Shown piece by piece: positions 18,806-27,404 of a stretch of DNA of 64,000 nucleotides. The DNA lies in NCBI RefSeq assembly GCF_000423085.1, contig NZ_AUHH01000017.1, forward strand, positions 18,509 to 82,508, read 5' to 3'. Source of the DNA: Granulicoccus phenolivorans DSM 17626 = NBRC 107789 = JCM 15570 (GTDB lineage: Bacteria > Actinomycetota > Actinomycetes > Propionibacteriales > Propionibacteriaceae). The notes under the pieces are model-generated. The model saw only the letters and a list, made by a program, of their open reading frames with translations, did not search any database and was not told where the DNA came from. Position numbers and translations under genes: made by a program. Numbering within the stretch: the first letter of the stretch is position 1; each line of letters opens with the position of its first letter.

Positions 18806-19585
18806 TCAGACCGTACGCCCCCGGGCGTCCGCGTCGGGCCAGCAGCCGGTGTCGGCCATGCTGACCACCATTGCACTGAACAGGGCCGGATCCTCCGCGC
18901 TCCAGGGATGGTGCATCCCCGGCGCCATCCAGGTCTGCAGTTGCGGCAGCCGTTCCTGCAGCGGTTCGAAGCCACGCCGGATCGAGGCGCTCTCCCGCTG
19001 TCCACTGACCGCCAGCACCGGACCGGCGTACGCGAAGGGCCCGACGGGCATCCCGGAGGCGGCCACTTCCGCGAACATCGCCCGGTTCGTCTGCGCCGAA
19101 GCCGCGGTCGCCGAGTCCACGAACACCTCGCGGGAGTCCGGCGGGATGCCGAAGGGGAGTGCCTGCAGCCACCAGTACCAGCGTCGCTGCCACAGCGGTA
19201 CCTGGGGGCGGATCAGCACTCGTTCGGCCCGGGAATACCCGGCCAGCGCCACTCCGGTGACCGTGGCACTGCGGACCAGTTCCGGGTGTCGGTGCAGCAG
19301 GTGGACCGCCACGAAGCCGCCCAGCGACAGCCCGACCACATGGGCCCGGCCGGCCACGGCGTCCCGGCGGATCCGGTCGGCGATGTCGTCGGCCGCTCCG
19401 GCGAGCCCGGGCCAGCGCTCACCCGCGCGGGAGGCGTACCCGGGCAGGTCCGGGGTGAGCAGGTGGCGCTCGGACAGCAACTCGATCTGGGGCAGCCAGG
19501 TCCACCCGCCCATGTTCGCTCCGTGCAGGAAGACGATCGTCTCCCCGGTGCGCGGGCCGTGCTCCTGGGGGTAGCTGGTCAACAT
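18806..19585 (-). CDS. Alpha/beta hydrolase, coupled to PadR regulator
   Basis: The 259-residue protein has HGANMGGWTW at the oxyanion hole, the elbow GLSLGGFV, VSGQRES near the acid position and the His in GMHHPWSAEDP. The substrate is unknown. Its ATG overlaps the PadR stop by seven bases (ATGTTGA), so both are made from one transcript. The neighbouring regulator therefore probably controls it by autoregulation of the operon. Confidence 0.86.
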   Translation of the reverse strand: MLTSYPQEHGPRTGETIVFLHGANMGGWTWLPQIELLSERHLLTPDLPGYASRAGERWPGLAGAADDIADRIRRDAVAGRAHVVGLSLGGFVAVHLLHRHPELVRSATVTGVALAGYSRAERVLIRPQVPLWQRRWYWWLQALPFGIPPDSREVFVDSATAASAQTNRAMFAEVAASGMPVGPFAYAGPVLAVSGQRESASIRRGFEPLQERLPQLQTWMAPGMHHPWSAEDPALFSAMVVSMADTGCWPDADARGRTV

Positions 19586-20118
19586 GGCGGGGCCTCGGTT
19601 TCGGTGAGAGTGCGGCGAGTCTGTTCGAGCCAGCGCAGTTCGGCCTCGGCCTGGCCGATCCCGGAGCGCAGCGTGGCGGCCCGGAGGGTGGCGGCCAGGT
19701 CCCCGGTGGGAGCGTCGATGGCCCGCAGCGTGTCCAGCAGGGCACGGGCCTGCGCCTCGCGTTCGGCCAGCAGGTCGAGCACTGCCGGCACCCCGAGCGG
19801 CGCGGCGAAGAAGAGCCGGGCGAGGAAGGGTTCCTTGCTCTGCTCCTGCTCCAGCGGGCTGCGCAGCCAGGCGTCCAGTTCGGCCCGGCCGACCTCGGTC
19901 AGCGCATGCACCTTCCGGTCCGGCTTGCCGTCCTGGTTGATCACCGTGGTCTCGATCGCGCCGGTGTCGCCGAGCCGGGTCAGGGTCCGGTAGATCTGCG
20001 ACTGGTCGGCATGCCACAGGTGGGTGATTGAATTGGCGAACGCGCGGCCGAGATCGTACCCACTCATCTGTTGCACCGAGAGCAGGCCGAGGATCGCGTG
20101 CTTGAGCTCCATGGCCAT
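19579..20118 (-). CDS. PadR-family transcriptional regulator
   Basis: The 179-residue protein has a winged helix at the N terminus (MELKHAILGLLSVQQMSGYD, then ADQSQIYRTLTRLGDTGAI) and a C-terminal helical dimerisation region with the repeat-like LDLLAEREAQARALLDTLRA. PadR proteins repress neighbouring genes until a phenolic or drug ligand binds. It leads a two-gene operon with the alpha/beta hydrolase. A direct-repeat operator candidate sits right at its promoter. A start at 20112 is also possible. Confidence 0.92.
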   Translation of the reverse strand: MAMELKHAILGLLSVQQMSGYDLGRAFANSITHLWHADQSQIYRTLTRLGDTGAIETTVINQDGKPDRKVHALTEVGRAELDAWLRSPLEQEQSKEPFLARLFFAAPLGVPAVLDLLAEREAQARALLDTLRAIDAPTGDLAATLRAATLRSGIGQAEAELRWLEQTRRTLTETEAPPC

Positions 20119-20124
20119 ATCCTA

Positions 20125-20156
20125 CAGTGCATATATAGGACTGTACATATATATGG
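20125..20156 (-). promoter_or_regulatory. PadR operator candidate (two 16-bp AT-rich repeats)
   Basis: CAGTGCATATATAGG (20125-20139) and CTGTACATATATATGG (20141-20156) repeat with a 16-base period. They sit 7 to 38 bases upstream of the PadR start. The strong AT content contrasts with the GC-rich surroundings. PadR sites with ATGTACAT-like cores are known; binding here is inference. Confidence 0.5.
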
Positions 20157-20280
20157 AGAAGTTGTCGGATGGCCATCTGTTCACCGGTGGGCGTACTAAC
20201 GTTGAACGCTTGATGACATGTCCCGAGCACCCCCTGTTCGGGCAGCAGCGCGAGCGAAAGTGGTGGTTAGGGTGACGAAT

Positions 20281-20949
20281 ATGCAGACCGGATCTGCGTT
20301 GATCATTGCGATCGACGGCCCGAGTGGATCGGGCAAGTCCAGTGCAGCCAAGGGGGTTGCCCAACGGCTCGGTCTGGCCTACCTGGACACCGGTGCGATG
20401 TATCGCGCGGCCGCCTGGACGGTCCTGCAGCAGGGCATCGCGTTGACCGATCCGGACGCCGTCGCCGAGGCCGTCCGGCGCGCGGACATCCGCCTGAGCA
20501 CCGACCCCGACGCCTTCACGATCAGCGTCGACGGGACCGAGGTGACCCGGGCCATCCGGGAACCCCGGATCTCCGAGCAGGTCAGCCTCGTCTCCACCGT
20601 CCCGGCGGTCCGCGAAACTTTGATCGCCCAGCAGCGGGAGATCATCGCCGGGGCCGCCCAGGGGATCGTCGTGGAGGGCCGCGACATCACCACCGTGGTC
20701 GCCCCCGACGCCCCGGTCCGCGTTCTCCTGCAGGCCGACCCGGCAGCTCGGCTGGCCCGCCGCGGGGCAGATCTGGCCGGCGCGGTGAACTCCGCCGAAC
20801 TGACCGACCAGGTGCTGCGCCGCGACCGCGACGACGCCACCGTGGCCGCCTTCGAGGAGCCCGCCCCCGGGGTGACCCTGATCGATTCCACCCAGCTGAC
20901 CCTGGAGCAGGTCATCAGTCGGATCTGCGCCCTGGCCGAAGTCCACTAG
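20281..20949 (+). CDS. cmk: Cytidylate kinase
   Basis: Cmk phosphorylates CMP and dCMP in pyrimidine supply. The 222-residue protein has the P-loop IAIDGPSGSGKSS, LDTGAMYRA for the acceptor nucleotide, EGRDITTVVAP and the RRDRDDATVA lid region. ATG 20281 gives the usual short N terminus; GTG 20272 is an alternative start. It begins the conserved cmk-acyltransferase-der block, 14 bases before the acyltransferase. Confidence 0.95.
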   Translation: MQTGSALIIAIDGPSGSGKSSAAKGVAQRLGLAYLDTGAMYRAAAWTVLQQGIALTDPDAVAEAVRRADIRLSTDPDAFTISVDGTEVTRAIREPRISEQVSLVSTVPAVRETLIAQQREIIAGAAQGIVVEGRDITTVVAPDAPVRVLLQADPAARLARRGADLAGAVNSAELTDQVLRRDRDDATVAAFEEPAPGVTLIDSTQLTLEQVISRICALAEVH

Positions 20950-20963
20950 CCGAAGGAGCCCCG

Positions 20964-21713
20964 GTGACCAGTCTTGACGTTCGTTTCGCCAGCAGTCCGG
21001 ACATCTCCGACTGGGTCCCCGGGGCATTGCCCAGCACCGATCACCTGCCCGCCCCGCGCATCGGGCTGCTGAGCCGACTGCGCGGACCCGCCGCCTGGGC
21101 CCTGGAGCAGTACTGGGACATCGACTGCCGGGGCGCCGAACACATCCCCGGACAGGGCCCGGTGATCCTGGCCAGTAATCACATCGGCGTGGCCGATGGG
21201 CCGCTGCTGGTCGCCCGGACACCGCGGCCGACCTTCGCCCTGGCCAAGGCGGAACTGTTCTCCGGCGCGGTCGGCGCCACGCTGGAAGCGGTGGGTCAGA
21301 TCCCGGTCGCCCGCGACTACGTCGACACCACCGCGATCCGCCGCGCGGTCAAGGTGCTGCGGGAGGGGCATGCGCTGGCGATCTTCCCCGAGGGCCGGCG
21401 GCATCGCGGGGATCTCTCGGTGATCCAGGGTGGGGTGGCGTACCTGGCGATGGTGACCGGGGCGCCCATCGTGCCGGTGGCGATCCTGGGCACCCGACTG
21501 CCCGGACAGAGTGTGAGCCAGGCGCCCGCCCGGGGTGCCCGGTTGCATATCGTGTACGGTGAACCGATTGTCACCGATCCGGTGCTGTGGCCGCGTCGCC
21601 GTACGGCGGTCGCCGAGCACACCGAACAGGTACGCGTCCGGCTGGCCGCGCACCTGGCGTACGCCGAAGCCAGCACCGGACACACCCTCCCCGGACCGGT
21701 CGACCTGCCCTGA
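20964..21713 (+). CDS. PlsC-like 1-acyl-glycerophosphate acyltransferase
   Basis: The 249-residue protein has the acyltransferase blocks NHIGVADGPLL (HX4D catalytic pair), then FPEGRRHRGD (block III glycerophosphate binding) and APIVPVAILGT (block IV). It probably acylates lysophosphatidate at the inner membrane. The exact acceptor is unproven because actinomycetes carry several paralogues. GTG at 20964 follows GAAGGAG. It lies between cmk and der, the usual actinomycete order. Confidence 0.9.
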   Translation: MTSLDVRFASSPDISDWVPGALPSTDHLPAPRIGLLSRLRGPAAWALEQYWDIDCRGAEHIPGQGPVILASNHIGVADGPLLVARTPRPTFALAKAELFSGAVGATLEAVGQIPVARDYVDTTAIRRAVKVLREGHALAIFPEGRRHRGDLSVIQGGVAYLAMVTGAPIVPVAILGTRLPGQSVSQAPARGARLHIVYGEPIVTDPVLWPRRRTAVAEHTEQVRVRLAAHLAYAEASTGHTLPGPVDLP

Positions 21714-21746
21714 CAGGTCGCGGTCCGCCCGACCGAAGCAGGACCG

Positions 21747-23105
21747 ATGACCAGCGAAGACACCAGTGCCGAATCCGCGACCGTGAAACCGGTCCTGGCC
21801 GTGGTCGGGCGCCCCAACGTCGGGAAGTCCACCCTGGTCAATCGCATCATCGGCCGGCGCGAGGCCGTCGTGCAGGATGTGCCCGGGGTGACCCGGGACC
21901 GGGTCTCCTATGACGCGATCTGGAACGGCCGGGAGTTCATCCTGGTCGACACCGGCGGCTGGGCCTCCGACGCCACCGGGATGGCCGCCCAGATCGCCGA
22001 GCAGGCCGAACTGGCCATCGCGGCCGCCGACGCCGTGCTGTTCGTCGTCGACGCCACCGTGGGCACCCTGGACGAGGACGAGGCGGTGGTCCAGGTCCTG
22101 CGCCGCTCCCGCAAGCCGGTGATCCTCGCGGCCAACAAGGTCGACGACCAGCGCACCGAGGCCGAGGCGGCCAGTATGTGGAATCTCGGCCTGGGCCAGC
22201 CGTGGGCAGTCTCGGCGATGCACGGGCGCGGCACCGGCGATCTGCTCGACGCGATCCTGGCGATCCTGCCCGAGGCGCCGGCCGAGGCCGAGGCCGAGAT
22301 CGGCGGTCCCCGTCGGGTCGCCCTGGTCGGCAAGCCCAATGTCGGCAAGTCCTCGTTGTTGAACAAACTGGTCGGGAGCCAGCGCTCGGTGGTCGACAAC
22401 GTCGCCGGGACCACGGTCGATCCGGTCGACGAGTTGGTCGAACTCGACGGCGAGGTCTACCGCTTCATCGACACCGCCGGGATCCGCAAGCGGGTCAAGG
22501 AGGCCTCCGGGCACGAGTACTACGCCTCGCTGCGGACCCAGTCGGCGATCGAGCGGGCCGAATGCTGTGTCGTGGTGATCGATGCCACCGAACCGGTGAG
22601 CGATCAGGATCTGCGCATCCTGTCCGGGGTCGAGGAATCCGGGCGGGCACTGGTGCTGGCGTACAACAAGTGGGACCTGACCGATGAGGAGCGTCGGCAC
22701 TACCTCGAGCGCGAGATCGAGCGGGACCTGGGCCACTTCGCCTGGGCGTCCCGGGTGAACATTTCCGCGCTGACCGGGCGCAATGTGCACCGGTTGCGCG
22801 CGGCGATCGATGAGGCGCTGGCCGGCTGGGAACGCCGGATCAGCACCGGCCAGCTCAATGCGTTCCTGGGCCGGGTGGTGGCCGCCCATCCGCACCCGGT
22901 ACGCAGCGGCAAGCAGCCGCGGATCCTGTTCGGGACCCAGGCGCAGAACTGCCCGCCCACGTTCGTGCTGTTCACCACCGGCAAGCTCGACGACACCTAC
23001 GTCCGCTTTGTGCAACGCCGGTTGCGCGAAGAGTTCGATTTCACCGGTACGCCGATCCACGTCCAGGTCCGGGCCCGGGAGAAGCGGGGCAACCCGCGTG
23101 CCTGA
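21747..23105 (+). CDS. der: GTPase Der (EngA), 50S ribosome assembly
   Basis: Der is a tandem GTPase needed for maturation of the large ribosomal subunit. The 452-residue protein has two G domains, with P-loops GRPNVGKST and GKPNVGKSS and with DTGG and DTAGI switch-II motifs, followed by the C-terminal KH-like domain (from about residue 360, [10 protein letters not shown]). All G motifs are intact, including NKVD and NKWD. Confidence 0.96.
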   Translation: MTSEDTSAESATVKPVLAVVGRPNVGKSTLVNRIIGRREAVVQDVPGVTRDRVSYDAIWNGREFILVDTGGWASDATGMAAQIAEQAELAIAAADAVLFVVDATVGTLDEDEAVVQVLRRSRKPVILAANKVDDQRTEAEAASMWNLGLGQPWAVSAMHGRGTGDLLDAILAILPEAPAEAEAEIGGPRRVALVGKPNVGKSSLLNKLVGSQRSVVDNVAGTTVDPVDELVELDGEVYRFIDTAGIRKRVKEASGHEYYASLRTQSAIERAECCVVVIDATEPVSDQDLRILSGVEESGRALVLAYNKWDLTDEERRHYLEREIERDLGHFAWASRVNISALTGRNVHRLRAAIDEALAGWERRISTGQLNAFLGRVVAAHPHPVRSGKQPRILFGTQAQNCPPTFVLFTTGKLDDTYVRFVQRRLREEFDFTGTPIHVQVRAREKRGNPRA

Positions 23106-23179
23106 CCCGCGGGCGTACCCGGGCAAGGCGGGGGTTGTCCCCGATTCATTGGACAGCGAACGCGGCCAACACTGGGCGT

Positions 23180-23752
23180 ATGCACACACCATCGGATGAC
23201 CGGCTCCTGGATCGGTTCCTTCCCACGTTCGATCTCGCCGTGACCCAGCACTATGTCGCCGCGGTCCCGGCCGACGCCGCCTTCGCCGCGCTGAAGAATC
23301 TCGACCTGATGACGGTCCAGTCGCCGCTGTTGGCCACGGTCTGGACCCTGCGGGGGATCGGCAATCTGCTGAGCGGGCGGCCCGACCAGCGGCCCAGCGC
23401 CCGGATGAACGATCCGCAGACCGCCCCGCCGGGCTGGCAGATCCTGGCCGACGGAGATCGGGAGATCGTCTATGGCGGGATCGGGCGGACCGATCGCGGC
23501 GAATGGCGTGAGGTGCCGATCGACGAGTTCGCCGGCTTCGCCGCGTCCGGCTGGGCGCGGATCGCGGTCGCCCTGTGGGTACGCCCGGGCACCGACGGGC
23601 ACAGCTGCCTGTCGGCCGAACTGCGGATCAGTGGCGGCGACGAACACCTGCACCGGCAGTTGAGCGAGGACTGGTGGATCTTCCGCGTACTGGCCGCGCA
23701 CCTGCTGCGCGCCGGGCTGGCCACCGCCGCCCGGGACGCGCAACAGGCCTAG
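23180..23752 (+). CDS. Hypothetical protein, possible SRPBCC-like fold
   Basis: The 190-residue protein starts FDLAVTQHYVAAVPADAAFA after a short N terminus and has SPLLATVWTLRGIGN and a late EDWWIFRVLAAHLLRAGL. The early beta strand with HY-V-A-P-A spacing resembles SRPBCC/START-like proteins, but the match is weak. No catalytic motif is visible. ATG 23180 lies six bases after AACACT, a variant of the -10 box seen at other leaderless genes here. Confidence 0.6.
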   Translation: MHTPSDDRLLDRFLPTFDLAVTQHYVAAVPADAAFAALKNLDLMTVQSPLLATVWTLRGIGNLLSGRPDQRPSARMNDPQTAPPGWQILADGDREIVYGGIGRTDRGEWREVPIDEFAGFAASGWARIAVALWVRPGTDGHSCLSAELRISGGDEHLHRQLSEDWWIFRVLAAHLLRAGLATAARDAQQA

Positions 23753-23755
23753 GCC

Positions 23756-23831
23756 CCAGCAGGTCCGGACCTCACCAGCAGGCCCGGACCTCACCAGCAG
23801 GCCCGGACCTGACCAGCAGGCCCGGGCTCAG
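23756..23831. repeat. 19-bp tandem repeat, four units
   Basis: Units of CCAGCAGGCCCGGACCTCA begin at 23756, 23775, 23794 and 23813, nearly identical except the last, which decays. The array fills the gap between two convergent genes and reaches into the last codon and stop of the NUDIX gene. It may have grown by slippage. Confidence 0.85.
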
Positions 23832-24292
23832 GCGGCCCGGGAGAGTTCGCGGGTCAGCTGGTCCACCAACTGCGACCAGGACTTCCCGAACCCCGGGTGC
23901 AGCCGCAACTGCGGAACCCGCTCGAGGTCGACCCAGGCGATGTCGAGGGACTCCCAGTCCGCCGGGGCGACCGGCGTACGCTCGCTGGCCTCGGCCAGGA
24001 AGGTGCTGTAGGACCAACCACCGTGATCGGTGACGTGGGCCAGGGTCAGCGGGCCGATCTCGGGGAACCCTGCGACCTCCTCGCCGGCCTCGCGCAGCGC
24101 TGCCTGCTCCGGCGTCTCACCGAGCTCGATGGCACCGCCGGGCGCCGCCCAGGTTCCGGTGTGGTGCCCGGCGCCGCGCTGCTGCAGCAGGACCTGCCCG
24201 TCGTGGTGCACCAGCACCCCGGCCGCCCCGTGGACGCCCCAGTGCTGGCAGCCACGTGCACAGGTGATCGTTTCGTCGAAATAGTCGTGCAT
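23828..24292 (-). CDS. NUDIX hydrolase
   Basis: The 154-residue protein has the NUDIX box GAIELGETPEQAALREAGEE; the Gly usually found three residues after the final Glu pair reads Ala here. An N-terminal CARGCQHWGVHGAAGVLV resembles actinomycete NUDIX proteins with an atypical leading Cys pair. The substrate (nucleoside diphosphate derivative) is unknown. GGGAGG precedes ATG 24292. The stop is formed within the 19-bp tandem repeat. Confidence 0.88.
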   Translation of the reverse strand: MHDYFDETITCARGCQHWGVHGAAGVLVHHDGQVLLQQRGAGHHTGTWAAPGGAIELGETPEQAALREAGEEVAGFPEIGPLTLAHVTDHGGWSYSTFLAEASERTPVAPADWESLDIAWVDLERVPQLRLHPGFGKSWSQLVDQLTRELSRAA

Positions 24293-24452
24293 AATGCCTC
24301 CCAGTTGTCTCGGGCGGCCACGCTGCCGCGTTATCTTTTGTTGATCTTTCTGCAATTCAGCATGACACGGGCGATCAAACGACACCGACGAAGACATGCC
24401 AAGTACAGATGAACACTGCCCCAACACGGATTATTCCGGCTAGCGTGAACGC

Positions 24453-25079
24453 ATGAGCGAGCGGATCCCCAGCCACTGGGACGCCATGGTTGCGGCGAAC
24501 CCCGGCCACTCGGCGGCGTACGCCCAACGATTCCGCGACATGGCGGCCGCCGGACTGGACCTGCTGGGGGAGGCCCGGTTGGTCGACGCCATGCTCCCAC
24601 GCGGCGCCCGCGTCCTGGACGCCGGCTGCGGACCGGGGCGACACGCCGGCTATCTGGCCCGGGCCGGGCACGTGGTGATCGGCGTCGACGGGGACGCCGA
24701 GTTGATCCGGGCCGCGGCCGCCGATCATCCCGGACCGACCTACCTGGTCGGCGATCTGGCCGAACTCGATCTGCCCGCCCGGGGGATCGCCGCCGATTTC
24801 GACGCGATCCTGTGCGCCGGCAATGTGATGACCTTTCTCGCCGAGTCGACCCGGCGTACGGTGCTGGCCGGATTCGCCCGACATCTCAGCGACACCGGTC
24901 GGGCGATCATCGGGTTCGGCGCCGGCCGGGGGTACGCGTTCGACGCATTCTTTGCCGATGCGATCGCCGCGGGCCTGCGCGTCGAGCTCACGCTGAGCAC
25001 CTGGGATCTGCGAGCTTTTACCCCCGACGCCGATTTCCTGGTCGCGATCCTGAGCCGCGAGACGACTACCGAGCGGTAA
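24453..25079 (+). CDS. Class I SAM-dependent methyltransferase
   Basis: The 208-residue protein has motif I VLDAGCGPGRHAGYL, motif II VIGVDGDAELI, and the post-motif region FDAILCAGNVMTFL. The substrate is unknown. It resembles small-molecule methyltransferases of the UbiE/COQ5 type. TAGCGT (24441-24446) is six bases before the ATG, so it is probably leaderless. Confidence 0.88.
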   Translation: MSERIPSHWDAMVAANPGHSAAYAQRFRDMAAAGLDLLGEARLVDAMLPRGARVLDAGCGPGRHAGYLARAGHVVIGVDGDAELIRAAAADHPGPTYLVGDLAELDLPARGIAADFDAILCAGNVMTFLAESTRRTVLAGFARHLSDTGRAIIGFGAGRGYAFDAFFADAIAAGLRVELTLSTWDLRAFTPDADFLVAILSRETTTER

Positions 25080-25213
25080 TAATCGGGGCTCCCATTTGCG
25101 GTGTGACGGCGCGTTTCGCCTATCGGCCCACCCGTGGACAAGCGCCGATCCGAGGAGGATACGCTGCCCGGTAGATCGGCGAGACGCCCGCTCACTCTTC
25201 CTCGGAGCAACTA

Positions 25214-25242
25214 CTGACGAGGCGCAGTGAGTTCGCTAGATT
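25214..25242 (+). promoter_or_regulatory. Promoter of the 2-oxo-acid dehydrogenase operon
   Basis: CTGACG (25214-25219), a 17-base spacer, and TAGATT (25237-25242) form a plausible sigma-A-type promoter about 43 bases before the E1alpha start. The rest of the 206-base gap back to 25079 shows no gene. Confidence 0.5.
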
Positions 25243-25285
25243 GTGCTACGGGCAACGAGGCTCACAACAGGAGGACGGTGCTTAT

Positions 25286-26419
25286 ATGGCGACCTCAACG
25301 CCAGCCAAGCGGACGGCGGCCAAGAAGAACACAGATAACACCAGCACTGTCGAGACGATCGCCAGTCCTGACCCGGAGCTGGCCAGCAAGCTGACCCCCG
25401 AGGTGCTTGCGGCCATCGACGTCAAGGACACCTATGCGAACCCGCCGGCGGAGCTGAGCGACCGCGATCCCGAACTGCTGAAGAAGCTGTATCACGGCGT
25501 GATCCGCGGCCGTGCCTTCGAGGACCGGATGCACTCGATGTATCGCTCCGGAGACCTGCTGGGTTCCTATTACTCGGGCAACTGGCACGAGGCGATCGGC
25601 GCCGGGATCATGGCCGCCATGCGCGATGACGACTGGTTCGCGCCGCTGCACCGCGATGTGACCGCGCACCTGATGCGTGGCATGCCGCCGGAGCAGATCA
25701 TGGCGTCGTTCATGGGCAAGGCGATCGGGCCGACCGGTGGCCGCGACGGCACGCTGCACTACGGCCGGCTGGATCTGCGGACCTACAACCCGCCCAGCCA
25801 CATCCCGGCAAACTTCCCGGTCGCCACCGGGTTCGCATTTGCCTCGAAGTACCGTGGTGAAGACACCGTGACCGTGGCCATCTGTGGTGACGGTTCCACC
25901 TCGCGGGCCGACTTCCACGAGGCGGTGAACCTCGCCGCCGCCCAGGACCTGCCGATCGTGTTCGTGGTCCAGAACAACCAGTGGGCGTACTCCACCCCGC
26001 TGCCGTTGCAGACCCACTCGGCGACCTTCGCGATCAAGGCCGTGGCGTATGGCATCCATGGCATCAAGGTGGACGGCACCGACGCCGTCGCCGTCTACGA
26101 CGCGATGGCCGAGGCGATCGAGCGGGCCCGCTCCGGCGGGGGCGCCACGATCGTGGAGGCGGTCACCATGCGCATGCACGGCCACGCCGAGCATGATCCG
26201 GCCGACTACGTCCCGCGGGAAATGCTCGAGGAATGGTCGAAGAAGGATCCGGTGGAGCTGCTGGAGAAGCGCCTCATCGACGCCAAGGTGATCACCGAGG
26301 ACGAGGCGAAACAGACCCGCGAGGACGCTCGCAAGTGGGCCATCGAGGCACGCAAGATCGCCATTGCCGCGCCCATGCCCGACCCCAGCAACATTGAGGA
26401 TGGCATCTATGCTGAGTGA
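25286..26419 (+). CDS. 2-oxo-acid dehydrogenase E1 alpha subunit
   Basis: With E1beta this subunit binds thiamine diphosphate and decarboxylates a 2-oxo acid (pyruvate or branched-chain). The 377-residue protein has an Ala/Lys/Thr-rich N-terminal tail (to about residue 40), then the thiamine motif GDGSTSRADFHEA running to VVQNNQWAY, and the later HGHAEHDPADYVP loop. The substrate class cannot be settled from motifs alone; the heterotetrameric form fits pyruvate or branched-chain enzymes. AGGAGG lies 11 bases upstream of ATG 25286. It overlaps E1beta by 11 bases. Confidence 0.9.
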   Translation: MATSTPAKRTAAKKNTDNTSTVETIASPDPELASKLTPEVLAAIDVKDTYANPPAELSDRDPELLKKLYHGVIRGRAFEDRMHSMYRSGDLLGSYYSGNWHEAIGAGIMAAMRDDDWFAPLHRDVTAHLMRGMPPEQIMASFMGKAIGPTGGRDGTLHYGRLDLRTYNPPSHIPANFPVATGFAFASKYRGEDTVTVAICGDGSTSRADFHEAVNLAAAQDLPIVFVVQNNQWAYSTPLPLQTHSATFAIKAVAYGIHGIKVDGTDAVAVYDAMAEAIERARSGGGATIVEAVTMRMHGHAEHDPADYVPREMLEEWSKKDPVELLEKRLIDAKVITEDEAKQTREDARKWAIEARKIAIAAPMPDPSNIEDGIYAE

Positions 26420-27404
26420 CCTGGCTGACAAGAACGACTACACCTACCTCGATGCGGTCGGTGCGGGACTGGACGCGGAGATGGATCGGGATCCCGACGT
26501 CTTCCTGATCGGCGAGGACGTCGGTCAGTTCGGTGGCGCGTTCAAGGTGACCAAGGGCTTCCTGGACAAGTACGGCCCCAAGCGGGTCGTCGACACCCCG
26601 ATCGCCGAGACCGGGGTCACCGGTCTGGCCGCCGGTGCCGCGCTGGTGGGCCTGAAGCCGGTGGTGGAGTTCCAGTTCGCCGACTTCATCTCCTGTGCGT
26701 TCGACCCGATCATCAATGTGCTGTCGCGGCACCACTGGCGGACCGGTGACGCGATGCCGGTGACCATGCGGGCCCCGTTCGGTGCCCGCCTGAGCGCCGG
26801 CCCGACCCACTCCCAGTCGGTCGAGTCCTACTTCGCGCACGTGCCCGGCATCAAGATCGTCATGCCGGGTCTGCCCGAGGACGTCGCGCCGCTGCTGATC
26901 GCCTCGATCCGGGACAAGAACCCGGTGCTGTTCCTGGAGAACAAGTACCTCTACCGTCGCCTGCACGGGCAGGGCAAGGTCGATCTCGAGCCGGCCGAAC
27001 TGGGCAAGGCCAAGGTCGTCCGCGAGGGCACCGATGTCACGCTGGTGACCTACTCCGCCGGGGTGCACCAGGGCCTGGAGGTGGCCGAGGAACTGGCCAA
27101 GGACGGGATCTCCGTCGAGGTCATCGACCTGCGTACCGTGGTGCCGCTGGACATCGACACCGTGGTGGAGTCGGTCAAGAAGACCTCCCGCGCGGTAATC
27201 CTGCACGAGGCGATCGTCCACCTGGGCATGGGCGCGGAGATCTCCTCGCAGATCCAGGAGAAGGCGTTCTGGTACCTCGATCAGCCGGTCAAGCGGGTCG
27301 GTGCGCTGAACATCCCGGTTCCCAGCAGCCCGCCGCTGGAGCAGGCGATGATCCCGCAACCCGAGGAGATCGCCGCGGCGCTGAAGGAGGTGGCACGGGC
27401 ATGA
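26409..27404 (+). CDS. 2-oxo-acid dehydrogenase E1 beta subunit
   Basis: The 331-residue protein pairs with E1alpha. It has the transketolase-like motifs GEDVGQFGGAFKVTKG, DTPIAETGVTGLAAGAAL and EFQFADFISCAFDPI, and a C-terminal swivel with SSPPLEQAMIPQPEEI near its end. ATG 26409 lies inside the E1alpha gene and the overlap ensures balanced synthesis. The E3 gene follows with a four-base overlap. Confidence 0.92.
   Translation: MLSDLADKNDYTYLDAVGAGLDAEMDRDPDVFLIGEDVGQFGGAFKVTKGFLDKYGPKRVVDTPIAETGVTGLAAGAALVGLKPVVEFQFADFISCAFDPIINVLSRHHWRTGDAMPVTMRAPFGARLSAGPTHSQSVESYFAHVPGIKIVMPGLPEDVAPLLIASIRDKNPVLFLENKYLYRRLHGQGKVDLEPAELGKAKVVREGTDVTLVTYSAGVHQGLEVAEELAKDGISVEVIDLRTVVPLDIDTVVESVKKTSRAVILHEAIVHLGMGAEISSQIQEKAFWYLDQPVKRVGALNIPVPSSPPLEQAMIPQPEEIAAALKEVARA

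Noticed and set aside
20946..23192. Minus-strand open frame of about 750 codons opposite the acyltransferase and der
   Set aside because: It is the mirror of two well-identified genes and has no recognisable domain.
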